Below are positions 16,301-24,286 of a stretch of DNA of 28,626 bases, piece by piece. Under the pieces are notes generated by a model that saw only the letters and a list, made by a program, of their open reading frames with translations, was not told the origin of the DNA and ran no database searches. The stretch is taken from NCBI GenBank assembly GCA_001839685.1, contig MLAK01000909.1, positions 19,513 through 48,138 on the forward strand, in the 5' to 3' direction. The number at the start of each line of letters is the position of its first letter. Position 1 is the stretch's first letter. Both the position numbers and the translations under genes were made by a program. The DNA comes from Tritrichomonas foetus. Its lineage: Eukaryota; Parabasalia; Tritrichomonadida; Tritrichomonadidae.

Positions 16301-17638
16301 GATTCAAAAGAATACGAAAGCGTTTCACATGGCGAATTCTTCCAATCCGTGGGTGGCGCTTTTGATTTCTTCATTGAGCATCTTTCAGTTGATCAAAGTG
16401 ATGTAGCATATGTTATCTTACAAGTTATTCAAATCATGCAACCATTTCCACAAGAGACTTTGTTTTCAAAGATCTCCGAATTAAGGTCCAGTCGCTTTTC
16501 TCATGTAAGAAGAGCTGCTGCACGAGCTTTACTTATTGTAATTCCACCAAATCTTGTTGATGATTTTGCACAGCAATGTATAAAAGATTTATCAAATCCA
16601 TCAACACTTGATACCAATTCTATTGATGGTATAATCCTTCAAATTCAACAACTTTGTCGGAAATTCCCAACAGTTAAACAACCGCTCCTTCAACAAGTTG
16701 AAGAACTTTGCAGAAAAGCAATCCAAGAACATGAAAAAGATTACATCAAGATTTTCATCGTTGTTAGTCTTTCAAGAGAATTTGGATGCTTACATTTACT
16801 TAAACCAATGCTTCTTCGTCTCTTCGAGATGAGGAAAAAGATTATGCAATTGCCACTTGGACACCAAATCATTCGATCCACATTTTCAGTCATTAGTGAT
16901 GATCAAAAAGCTGAAGTATTAACATCAACTGATTTTGCAACAATTTTCCACTTAATTTTATACATTGGCGCGGATAAAGAAAACATTTCACCACGTATTA
17001 AATCCCTTTTAATTGATTTGTTCCTTAGAGATGATTGCCAAGCTGTAAATGACTATTTAGCTCCACTTTTGTCTTCGCCAAGTGAAGATCAAAAACGAAG
17101 ATTCGTTGATATTCTTTATGATACCCAAGAAGATGCAAAATTCGTATCAATGTTGTCACTCGCACCTTATTTTGTGAATGATGCCAAAGATGTATTTAAT
17201 CATTTTGCTCAATATGCTGATTATGTTGACCGTTCTGATTCTAATGTTCTAAGTGCGCTTTCACAAATGGCTTTACAATTCCATTCGCAGCTATTTAGTT
17301 CATTTAATCCTGAAAATCTCACACATTGGAAAATTGCGCTTAGAATTCTAAGTGATGAAAATCCATCAGTGAGATTCCCTTGTTGCAAGGCATTGTCACT
17401 TCATTTCGATGAAAACAGAAAGAAAGGTCTCTATTTATGCGAATATGATTTAATCGAAATGATTTATAAAATGATGAACAGGTACAGTTCAGTCCTCGAT
17501 GAAATTCTCTATGAATTGAAAGAATTTAAAGAAGATGAAGGTGATACTCACTTCAAGAAAGAACCAACACCATTCCTTCATCCACCGTCATTCCATGTAC
17601 AACTTATTAAGTCGATAATCAAGGAAAAGAAAGAATAG
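13328..17638 (+). CDS. THADA: THADA/Trm732-like tRNA 2'-O-methylation cofactor (DUF2428)
   Basis: A 1436-residue helical-repeat protein, close in length to yeast Trm732 (about 1420). Residues near 497-512 (HSWDFEVRMSAIQLLC) match THADA SSFHWEIRLSVLGLLC. About 640-920 follows the DUF2428 core: SWLVVRQSLNIITCIINRHF, then a FNFLVESRHFSTVFYAHLTF segment like THADA QSRHRGAFELAYTGF, then KLPKKWTEILLK like KLPEQWLWSVLE, and ALIHSEPP like ALLASEPK. Trm732/THADA is the non-catalytic partner of Trm7/FTSJ1, which methylates ribose 32 in the anticodon loop of some tRNAs. Trm732 has a conserved RRSAGLP motif needed for this; the corresponding place here (about 878-885) reads DHKASDGF, so the motif has diverged. 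The ATG at 13328 follows an in-frame TAA, which fixes the start. Family is quite sure; function as methylation cofactor is inferred. Confidence 0.82.
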   Translation: MNDGEEDDLKQVIQSCIRCGNNISKRSLNLLSASIRRWAESSPTNLITIIQDMLCDFDSQIVPTRILLSISNDLQNLDASYFAPIIHFSIKMEKNSQPASIISPIHNTVFIIPTASMPATKATCLATNIIDLLPNFVHQNDSLQIIATALSQFMKKWAKILSNPNELAASLFTLLSNSSFTYATLSLLCQSVIYLILSILGDCSLKEVLESLIKREPTVLDQCTPVANINFVDFALQTLPVSAQFQLIGSFIFSLPTERLNEIANRFNLLGSCIKTPPTDELGRTCFYTMLSAVLKATAKQMTPKALNMCCNALLSHPDTQDTANRRAMKWCFSSLLQCSSHTQNPNKFNEMLFQRILALSPKSLLRQDALPMIIPVVPFSNITLEFWNYLIGLFDTQNSLALKCISEIYKKFDVPMEYSTILFKKLDQMNAPTRTMSLNYLLKTDAHVIQQLKDHATNCSEIDENRRLTLLLSTASFEAKVTRKPIVSESLLRSAIHSWDFEVRMSAIQLLCGQNAFTDDERLSILKDAIPRVFVYCDMKFSKQLERCLDNIIRSLNNKSSIFIQALMNEMLPLLRPHQSGVKKAYIICLIKTIWRHKPLYLLTKKLIEQLVLGLFESSYVLRDQFFALLLIIVRTSLSTNNQEASITIKSVINNENDFVHELIEKHKESPRFREADGAARLIALLHIVQKDKPLDAVVNEMWIEYASTSSESIPSHFPLSVILHILQSTVQDISVRFLVDKLLSNLVQLIKDSLDFMGVEANIESMPIQAIRKDPPESQLHDSVNKSWLVVRQSLNIITCIINRHFDEISQNLVEQLGDALFNFLVESRHFSTVFYAHLTFQTLCTRCFMREDCGKLPKKWTEILLKAADNFSSADHKASDGFVQTATALIHSEPPHLFGSQRSIYHLLLQLCFTLLDKPGTSNQLRSALLLTEAIAKDSPTQGNLEPYAAQLLMSVFMVNTVPMNYEMRCAANHCLTSLLLKHWERKDDSKEYESVSHGEFFQSVGGAFDFFIEHLSVDQSDVAYVILQVIQIMQPFPQETLFSKISELRSSRFSHVRRAAARALLIVIPPNLVDDFAQQCIKDLSNPSTLDTNSIDGIILQIQQLCRKFPTVKQPLLQQVEELCRKAIQEHEKDYIKIFIVVSLSREFGCLHLLKPMLLRLFEMRKKIMQLPLGHQIIRSTFSVISDDQKAEVLTSTDFATIFHLILYIGADKENISPRIKSLLIDLFLRDDCQAVNDYLAPLLSSPSEDQKRRFVDILYDTQEDAKFVSMLSLAPYFVNDAKDVFNHFAQYADYVDRSDSNVLSALSQMALQFHSQLFSSFNPENLTHWKIALRILSDENPSVRFPCCKALSLHFDENRKKGLYLCEYDLIEMIYKMMNRYSSVLDEILYELKEFKEDEGDTHFKKEPTPFLHPPSFHVQLIKSIIKEKKE

Positions 17639-18074
17639 ACATGTTTGAAATGAAGAAATATTTGAAAATAATGTGTTTTTTCATTTTTATTATTTGAATT
17701 TTTTTGATAAAAATTATATATTAGCCTTACTTCGGCAATTTATTCTTTTGTTCATTTATTCTTTTGTTCAATTATTTGTGTGAGTCTGAAATTTTTATGA
17801 TTCTTGGCGTAATTATTTTGATTTCTTGAGAAAAAGTCAGAACATTAAATGTCATCTTGTAGAAAGTATGGTCATATTTTCCTACTTGTTTTAAGTAAGT
17901 GTTGTCGAAAATATGTTTCGAGAGTCAAGATTCAAACAAATTTTCCCTTTGAAGTCGGTTTACTTTTTTAATTAATAAACGTAAACAAGGTGAAAATAAG
18001 TCAAATATTGACAGTTACATCTCACTTTTCTAACCATAACTGCTCCACTATGGTCAATTCGAATTACTAAGCAA
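17639..18074. other. Intergenic, THADA 3' end to POLD2 promoter
   Basis: A 436-base gap between two genes on the same strand. It holds a 16-bp tandem duplication (listed separately), T-rich tracts, and before POLD2 a TCACT at 18022-18026 that fits the trichomonad initiator but is about 50 bases from the ATG. No open frame or RNA gene is seen. Confidence 0.55.
17738..17769. repeat. 16-bp direct tandem duplication
   Basis: ATTTATTCTTTTGTTC occurs twice in direct succession, at 17738-17753 and 17754-17769, without mismatch, just downstream of the THADA-like gene. It looks like replication slippage in a T-rich 3' flank. Confidence 0.9.
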
Positions 18075-19244
18075 ATGAGCCTTGTTATCGATACCGAACG
18101 CTTCCATATTGATAGCTTTTACGCAAATCAATTTTATTCGATTTATCAACGACGACTTGAACAAATCACACCAATGATTGAGCCAAAGCTTCCAAAACCA
18201 ATTGTCAAACATTTCAATGAATTGACAGCTGGCCAAAGATGCTCAATTGTTGGTGTTGTTTATAAAGATCTTGCAACAAGGCGAGATGTTCTTCAGGATT
18301 ATAAAGAAATTGGAGCCGATTCTCAAGCAGAGGAATTGGCTTTTTCAGAAGATGATAAAATATATCTGGAAGACACGACGGGCCGCCTTTCGTTAAGAGA
18401 TATCGATCCAAAAATGTTTCCAACCGGCGTTGTTCTCGGTCTTTACGGATATTCGCAAAATACAAAATTCCACGTAATTTCAGTTCACGAGCCTTCACTT
18501 CCGCCATCTCCGCCTCTTCCGCTTATACCAGGAAAGACGATTATGTTTATTTCCGAACTTGCCTGCAATTCTCCAAAAATCAGTTCGTCGGTTGCAAATC
18601 TCGCAAAAGAGCTTAAAAAGAGCCAAGTATCACTCGTTGTCTTACTTGGAAATAATTTCGATACGCCAGAAGGTCCAAATCCCGACGATATGGTTTCATT
18701 TGAGGTGAAGATGCAATTGCAACAAAATATGCCAATTCAAAGGCTAAAAAGTTTCCTCGGAATGGCCTCATCAAAAACTATCATCATGCCAGGAGTCAAC
18801 GACCCCGCCGCTATCCGCCTTCCTCAGCTTCCATATCATCGATGTTTAATAAGCAATGATTCTGTTGAGTTGGCAACTAATCCTGTTTCTTTCTCATTTG
18901 AGGGCGTCAAATTTTTATGCGGATCAGGTGAATCTCCAGTGGATATTGGAAAAACAACAAACTTATCATTCCACGAGGCACAGGAGTCACTTCTAAGGTG
19001 GTGTCACTACGCGCCAACTGCACCAGACCACCTCCCATGCGTTCCAGTCGACAAAAAAGACCCCCTTGTGATTACCGAAATGCCAAACGTGTTCGTGTGT
19101 GGATTAGCAGATAGATTTGAAGTTTCAAAATTCGAAGAAACTGTGAATATTTCTGTGCCATCATTTTTGAATACTCAATCAGCTGTGCTTTTCGACATGG
19201 AAACAGGAGAAGCGAGTTTGAAGTGTTTCGCTCCAGGAGCATGA
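18075..19244 (+). CDS. POLD2: DNA polymerase delta small subunit (B subunit)
   Basis: A 389-residue protein that follows human POLD2 along its length. The N-terminal YANQFYSIYQRRLEQITPMI matches POLD2 QYAHIYATRLIQMRPFL. About 48-140 is the OB fold (RCSIVGVVYKDL, IYLEDTTGRLSL). About 150-389 is the phosphodiesterase-like domain: LGNNFD 191-196, MPGVNDP 238-244, APTAPD 313-318 (POLD2: SPTAPD), then FVCGLADRF, and VPSFLNTQSA 361-370 (POLD2: VPDFSATQTA). In eukaryotes this domain is not catalytic; the subunit bridges the catalytic POLD1 and the PCNA-binding third subunit in nuclear replication. It is shorter than human POLD2 (469 residues), mostly through trimmed termini and loops. The ATG chosen starts close before the conserved region. 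Neighbouring genes are unrelated in function. Confidence 0.95.
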   Translation: MSLVIDTERFHIDSFYANQFYSIYQRRLEQITPMIEPKLPKPIVKHFNELTAGQRCSIVGVVYKDLATRRDVLQDYKEIGADSQAEELAFSEDDKIYLEDTTGRLSLRDIDPKMFPTGVVLGLYGYSQNTKFHVISVHEPSLPPSPPLPLIPGKTIMFISELACNSPKISSSVANLAKELKKSQVSLVVLLGNNFDTPEGPNPDDMVSFEVKMQLQQNMPIQRLKSFLGMASSKTIIMPGVNDPAAIRLPQLPYHRCLISNDSVELATNPVSFSFEGVKFLCGSGESPVDIGKTTNLSFHEAQESLLRWCHYAPTAPDHLPCVPVDKKDPLVITEMPNVFVCGLADRFEVSKFEETVNISVPSFLNTQSAVLFDMETGEASLKCFAPGA

Positions 19245-20897
19245 AATTTATTTATAGAAATGACTCATAATTGTATATAAAACAAGCAATTTCTCTACTT
19301 TCATTGTGATCTTTATAAAGAATCGACTTGATGATTTTTTATGCATGATTTGGAATTCAGATATGAAAGTATTCTGGAAGAAAAGAATAATCTAAAATAA
19401 TTGTGTGATGTATTGTGAAACCCTATTTTTGATTTCTCCAAAACTCATTCAAAAAATATTTTAAACGTCACTTTTTTGTTTCACTAATATCTTGAATAAT
19501 TGAAAGATAAAAGATATTATTGTCAAAAATATCTCTAGGTCTTTTAAGTTTAAACTAATGGATGGTGCTGATGGCAATGGAATTTTCTCATAAGTATAAT
19601 GGCAGCAAGTTTTATTTTCTTTTGATGCGTTTGCGTGAATTTTGTTTGTCTGAGAACAGTCGATAAGCGTGTATTAGAATATGAATTTGATATATATTAT
19701 AGAAAAAAGGGATAAAATAATAAAATTTTGTAAATACAGAATCAAAAATAAGCGAAATCTCGAATGCATGAACTATAATGTCATGATAAAAGCAGTTATT
19801 AAAGTGAATTCATCTAAATAATTTTAATTTATCCCTCTTTTGTCATCTTCTAAAATGTTTTCATCAAAACTTTTTGAAAGAAGTAAATAAATGAAATTGT
19901 GTGTTTTCTTCATATTGCTATAGATTTAATATTCCTATTTTCTTGCCAGTCATGTCCATTACATTTCGATGGCCACAGATTGCAACTTTGCAGCAAACAA
20001 AAGAAGTTTCAAAGCTCAAAAAAAAAAAAGTTTCCATCCCTACCATAATGGCAATGACATCAATTCTATGGTTTATTTGCCAATCAAAAAAACGAGATAA
20101 ACAAGATATGAAAATATCTTGACTGATACAAATACAGATAAAGTAATCATGGCATATTCATAGATAATTCTATTTTATTTTTTTAGTTTACACTCAGATC
20201 ACAACTGTTTTAGAATATATAAATAGATAAAAATTTATAATTCATTTGATGATTATACTATGGCTGACAATGATGAAAAAGCGATAGAGCCTGCCACTAT
20301 TTTAAAGAGATATGATATATATTTTTAAAATACGTCTCTAAATAATTATATATATTTCTTTGTTTAGTCTACTATTCAAAAGTTATACACGAAAAACACT
20401 TTGAATAGAAATAAATTCAAAGGTGAAATGTTTTGTAAAATGTCAAAGAATCTTGACTATTCATGAATTTTCAATCAATCCAAACAGTATTACATCAACT
20501 TTTTCAGTATCAATATCCTATATATTCTATCACAATTCTAAACAGCATTCAAATGATTTTTACCGGTTTCTTCCCAAAATTCGCAAATAGCCTTTGAATT
20601 ATTCCCAAAGAAGCAATATTTCAATGGCTATTCAAATAATTGTATATGTTATTAGACTTTACATATTCAATCTGAATAATTTAAATACTTCACACAGGTC
20701 ATTGATATAATATCACAACATGAAAGAACTCATTGTAAATATCGAATATATAATACCAATTTGCTCGGAAAAACAATATTCGTTTAGTCTTCAGAAATTT
20801 TGATATAATATTTCACAAAAAGTTTGAATCAAAGAAAAAGTTATACTCAAATATAGGAAATCACGTTTTGTATTTTCAATTCTCCACTTCAATCTAA
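19245..20897. other. Long intergenic region between POLD2 and the tubby-like gene
   Basis: These 1653 bases form the largest gap in the window. The DNA is A+T-rich with frequent stops. A frame around 19901-20122 is open for 73 codons but lacks a good ATG and contains a poly-Lys run from an A tract; I do not call it. A short frame at 19891 reads MKLCVFFILL and then stops. An imperfect inverted repeat lies at 20372-20408. I recognise no RNA gene or mobile element; a decayed gene or non-coding RNA could be hidden. Confidence 0.5.
20372..20408. repeat. Inverted repeat with 9-bp arms
   Basis: CTATTCAAA at 20372-20380 is the exact reverse complement of TTTGAATAG at 20400-20408, with a 19-base spacer. 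AGT and AC next to the arms extend the pairing imperfectly. Chance is plausible in A+T-rich DNA. Confidence 0.6.
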
Positions 20898-22346
20898 ATG
20901 AGCATTCCAAGCATTCGATTCAAAGCCCCGCCAAGAAAACCAGGACAGCCAAAGCCTCTCGGGAGTAATTCCAACATGAGGCGCACGACAAGAACTCGCA
21001 CAGGACACGGAAAATTATATTCAGTCGATTTCTCATCCGACAGCAACGACGCTGATGATGACCTCGATGAACTGCCAGTCCTCAAAACCAAGCCAAAGGC
21101 ATCAATGATAGAAATACCGCAATCAGATTCCGACGATGACGTAAACGGTTATAGCGGGACTTCAAGCAACAATGGTGATTACAATGACGATAACAACGAT
21201 AAACCACCTCGTGAAGTCAACTGGCAATCAAAAAGTGGCCCACCAGCAAATTTCAGACCGCGCGCGCCAAGCCAGCCACGCCAGCGCATCAGAAGGAACC
21301 ACGGAAGCATCAAAAGCACGTCATCAATAAACGATAGCCACTACCATAATCACAGCGCCCAAAATGATGATGAAAATTATGGAGATGGAAATTCCGGCGA
21401 TGGAAATGATGTAGATGGGAATGTAAATAATGAAGAGCCTCAGCAGCATAGAAGAAGAGTAAGAAGAGTGAAAAGAAGAAGCATTCAGCCACAACAAACA
21501 ACTAACTATGAAGATGAAGATGATGAAGATCTTCTTGAAAGTGATGAAGTGAACATTTCAAAAAATTCCAGACAGAATTATTCAACTTCTAATTCAAATC
21601 AAGTTGTGAATGATAATAATTCTTTACAAAGAAATCGATCGAGAACCCTTGAAAGGTTCCGAGTTCCTCACACTCATACGAGTGATGAAATTGAAATATT
21701 CACTGTCGTTCGGGAACTGAAAAAGAGCGCGAAAAAGAACCACGCAGATTTTCGAATGATGAAAGAAGAACAAGCGATTTTCTTTTCGTTAGCAAGTAAA
21801 GATGAAATTGGTCAAATAGATATAATTTCAACTTCAATGCCGGTAATGCCAAACTCAAAAGATAATGTTGGAATTATTCGAAAACAAAACGGGAAAAGAT
21901 TTACTTTAATTACAAATGAAGAAAAAGAAAATGATGATCGAGAATCAGAAAGAATCGGATTAGCTTTCGTGAAACTTCCTTCAGATGTGAAAACCAAACA
22001 GAAAACTTTTCGAATCGCCATTCGTGATCATGATAGACCAAACTATCCTATTTCTAAGAGAATGGAGCTGGCAAGACTTGCTGAAAATGCTGATGAGGTA
22101 AATAATATAAAATACTATACAAATAAATTGCCGACAATTGGGCCTGATGGAAAGCCAACAAACGTATTTGGTTCCACTTTTGTCATAGACAGCATCAAAA
22201 ATTACATCATTACAGATGAAAATGATGAAACGATTTATATGATTTATAAATCTTCAGAAGGATCCTATACAGTGAAGGCTAAGTATCCAATTTCACCGAT
22301 TATGGCGTTTTCTTTAAGTGTGAGCATTATTCAAGATTGTCATTAA
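20898..22346 (+). CDS. Tubby-like domain protein with long disordered N-terminus
   Basis: A 482-residue protein in two parts. Residues 1 to about 255 are low-complexity: proline- and arginine-rich at the start, Asp/Asn/Ser/Gly-rich in the middle (YGDGNSGDGNDVDGN), with a basic cluster RRRVRRVKRRS at 185-195 that could be a nuclear signal. About 258-482 resembles the tubby C-terminal barrel: VGIIRKQNGKRFTLITN (tubby: VGKLRSNFLGTKFTVYD), GLAFVKLPSDVKTKQKTFRI, NKLPTIGPDGKPTNVFGSTF, FVIDSIKNYII (tubby: VTQASVKNFQIV), and the closing GSYTVKAKYPISPIMAFSLS (tubby: DTFTMDYQYPLCALQAFAIA), the last being the helix buried in the barrel. Tubby domains bind phosphoinositides and can shuttle between membrane and nucleus; trichomonads have many members. 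The role here is unknown. The domain is somewhat shorter and more divergent than in animals. Confidence 0.82.
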   Translation: MSIPSIRFKAPPRKPGQPKPLGSNSNMRRTTRTRTGHGKLYSVDFSSDSNDADDDLDELPVLKTKPKASMIEIPQSDSDDDVNGYSGTSSNNGDYNDDNNDKPPREVNWQSKSGPPANFRPRAPSQPRQRIRRNHGSIKSTSSINDSHYHNHSAQNDDENYGDGNSGDGNDVDGNVNNEEPQQHRRRVRRVKRRSIQPQQTTNYEDEDDEDLLESDEVNISKNSRQNYSTSNSNQVVNDNNSLQRNRSRTLERFRVPHTHTSDEIEIFTVVRELKKSAKKNHADFRMMKEEQAIFFSLASKDEIGQIDIISTSMPVMPNSKDNVGIIRKQNGKRFTLITNEEKENDDRESERIGLAFVKLPSDVKTKQKTFRIAIRDHDRPNYPISKRMELARLAENADEVNNIKYYTNKLPTIGPDGKPTNVFGSTFVIDSIKNYIITDENDETIYMIYKSSEGSYTVKAKYPISPIMAFSLSVSIIQDCH

Positions 22347-22784
22347 GTGCTTAAGTGATTATCACTTTCCATGAATTGTAGAATTAATGTATGTTGTTTT
22401 AAATTGCATTTAAACAAATATATTGTCATATAAAATTTATTATTTCTTTATTCAATTTGATTTGTTTTGTTTGCGTATGATTTATTTCATTGCTATAGCT
22501 TCGATTCTTTCCATTATGTTTTAACAGTTTTAACTTTATCCAAAAATTTATTAAATTTTGGATTTCATAATTCTATTGTTTTATAAAATAATGACCATAC
22601 TATTAATGCCAATCATTGAAAAGATATCCATCAATGAATGAATATTTCATTTTTAGAACATATAAAAAGTACTATTAAATATCTTAATTGGTTAATTTGT
22701 TGTCAATCATGGCCATTAATTTGGAAATGAACTTTCATTCATCTGTTTGATTCAATTATTGTTAAGAAATAACTGACAATTTTT

Positions 22785-22823
22785 TTCACAGTGGAGCACT
22801 GTGAACTTCACAATATGAAGTTC
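22785..22823. repeat. Two overlapping hairpins upstream of the Rab gene
   Basis: The first has perfect 9-bp arms, TTCACAGTG (22785-22793) and CACTGTGAA (22797-22805), with a 3-base loop GAG. The second has perfect 8-bp arms, GAACTTCA (22803-22810) and TGAAGTTC (22816-22823), with loop CAATA. They share GAA at 22803-22805, so both cannot form completely at once. They lie about 155-195 bases before the Rab ATG. Confidence 0.85.
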
Positions 22824-22965
22824 ATTTATGAATAGAAAAATTGTATTAATCGACATTTAATTATAAGGAAAAGGTTGGCCTTTGATGGCTAATTGCGTGA
22901 CAATTTATCCTTAACTTCAGAAATTTTGATTCAAATACAACACAGAATTTTGGGATAAATTCAAT

Positions 22966-22970
22966 TCATT
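22966..22970 (+). promoter_or_regulatory. Possible initiator (TCATT) of the Rab gene
   Basis: TCATT stands 8 bases before the Rab ATG in the context AATTCATTTTTCATCAATG. Sequence and distance agree with the Trichomonas vaginalis initiator (TCA-Py-T/A) and the very short leaders typical of that group. A second TCATC follows immediately. No transcript data support it here. Confidence 0.35.
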
Positions 22971-22978
22971 TTTCATCA

Positions 22979-23575
22979 ATGACCAATCTCTGTTTTAAAT
23001 TTTTATTGATTGGTGATGGTGCTGTTGGGAAAACATCTCTTGTACGTCGTTTATGTCAAGATGAATTTGATCAAGATGTAGAAACAACAATTGGTGTTGA
23101 GTTTTTAACAAAAACATTAACAATTAATGATTCTGAAGTTAAACTTCAAATTTGGGATACTGCAGGACATGAAAGATATAGATCAGTTGGAAAGGCATAT
23201 TATCGAAACGCGATCGGCGTTTTACTTGTTTTTTCTCTCTGTTCAAAAAGATCCTTTACATCACTTGATATGTGGATGTCAGAAGCAAAGAAATACTGCC
23301 ATCCAAGAGCCAAAATAATCTTAGTTGGAAATAAAGTTGATTTAATAAACGATCGTGAAGTAACACTTGCAGAAGCCGAAACTTATGCTAAATCAAATGG
23401 AATGCAATATATAGAATCTTCTGCCAAAGAAAATACAAATGTGCTTGAATCTTTTCTCATGGTAACACAAGATGTTCATCGCGCAGTGATAACAAACGAA
23501 ATTCAACTTATGCAACCAATTGGTCCTGCTATTGAAGAAGAAAACGAAGATAAACCAAAGAAAAAATGTTGTTAA
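22979..23575 (+). CDS. Rab-family small GTPase with His at the catalytic Gln position
   Basis: A 198-residue Rab. The P-loop GDGAVGKT is at 12-19, the switch I Thr at 37 (TTIGVEF), switch II WDTAGHERYRSV at 59-70, the guanine-binding NKVD at 118-121 and SAK at 148-150. The C-terminal KKKCC ends in two cysteines for double geranylgeranylation. Overall it is nearest in pattern to the Rab4/Rab14/Rab2 group (VKLQIWDTAGxER-RSV-xxYYR), which acts in early endosomal and Golgi traffic, but the subfamily is not certain. The usual Gln of WDTAGQER is His64 (codon CAT at 23168-23170); in Ras, Gln61 to His slows GTP hydrolysis, so this Rab may hydrolyse slowly or depend on an unusual GAP. The DIT motif after strand 4 is replaced by SLC. 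The ATG lies just before the conserved first strand. Confidence 0.95.
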   Translation: MTNLCFKFLLIGDGAVGKTSLVRRLCQDEFDQDVETTIGVEFLTKTLTINDSEVKLQIWDTAGHERYRSVGKAYYRNAIGVLLVFSLCSKRSFTSLDMWMSEAKKYCHPRAKIILVGNKVDLINDREVTLAEAETYAKSNGMQYIESSAKENTNVLESFLMVTQDVHRAVITNEIQLMQPIGPAIEEENEDKPKKKCC

Positions 23576-24286
23576 TAATCAACCAGACATATATAAAAGA
23601 TTCAAATTAAAAATCAATATTGACATCGATGTTTTATATGTGATTAACCAAATTGTTAAAAGATTGACATGATCATTGATCAATGAACCGGAATATAATT
23701 TAAACTTCATTGGTTTCTGTTTATAACTAAATATAAAAATCATTTTATTGTCATTTGTTTAAACAAGAATAATACTTTTTAAAAACCAAATAATCACTTT
23801 TTTCATAGCATTGTTACACATTGCTAATATCATGAATACTTTATGAACTGTGAAATAATTCGATGTCTTTTTTTTATGAAAAATAAGTTACAACAACTCT
23901 GTTTACTCGAAATAATACTGTATTTTTGCAAAAAATTCCGACAAGAAATTCGAAAATATCATGTTCAATTCATCACTTTCATTTAATTATATATATCAAA
24001 GTATTTTATTCATTTGATTATTTTTTCTTAAAAATTCAAATTCGTCATTTTAGTGGGTTTGGCATTGATTATTTAATTTTCAATTCACTTGAACTGTATA
24101 ATGAATTGATTAAAAATTAATAAAAGCATTTCACTTTTGGATTTTTCCCACAATACACAAAACCAACAAAAAGCATAATTATAATGGAATAATAATAATA
24201 CGTATGAATAACATTTACTATATACAATCTTTTTTTATATAAACACACAACAATTAAAATAATAATCATAATATAAAATAACATGA
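23576..24286. other. Convergent intergenic region, Rab to membrane protein
   Basis: A 711-base A+T-rich stretch between converging genes, expected to hold both 3' UTRs. A 64-codon open frame at 23926-24120 is rich in Phe, Ile and Tyr, as expected from T-rich non-coding DNA, and is not called. Nothing else is seen. Confidence 0.55.

Larger units (their letters stand above)
22347..22978. other. Intergenic, tubby-like 3' end to Rab promoter
   Basis: A 632-base gap with no open frame of note. It contains a pair of overlapping hairpins (22785-22823), a TTGGCCTTT element at 22875-22883 shared with the THADA promoter, and a TCATT initiator candidate next to the Rab start. The first 430 bases are plain A+T-rich DNA. 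Confidence 0.55.

Noticed and set aside
19901..20122. 73-codon plus-strand open frame between POLD2 and tubby-like
   Set aside because: It begins at GTG rather than ATG, contains a poly-Lys run from an A tract, and matches no family; a chance frame is likelier.
23926..24120. 64-codon plus-strand open frame in a convergent gap
   Set aside because: Composition is Phe/Ile/Tyr-rich as expected from T-rich non-coding DNA, and the position suits 3' UTR.
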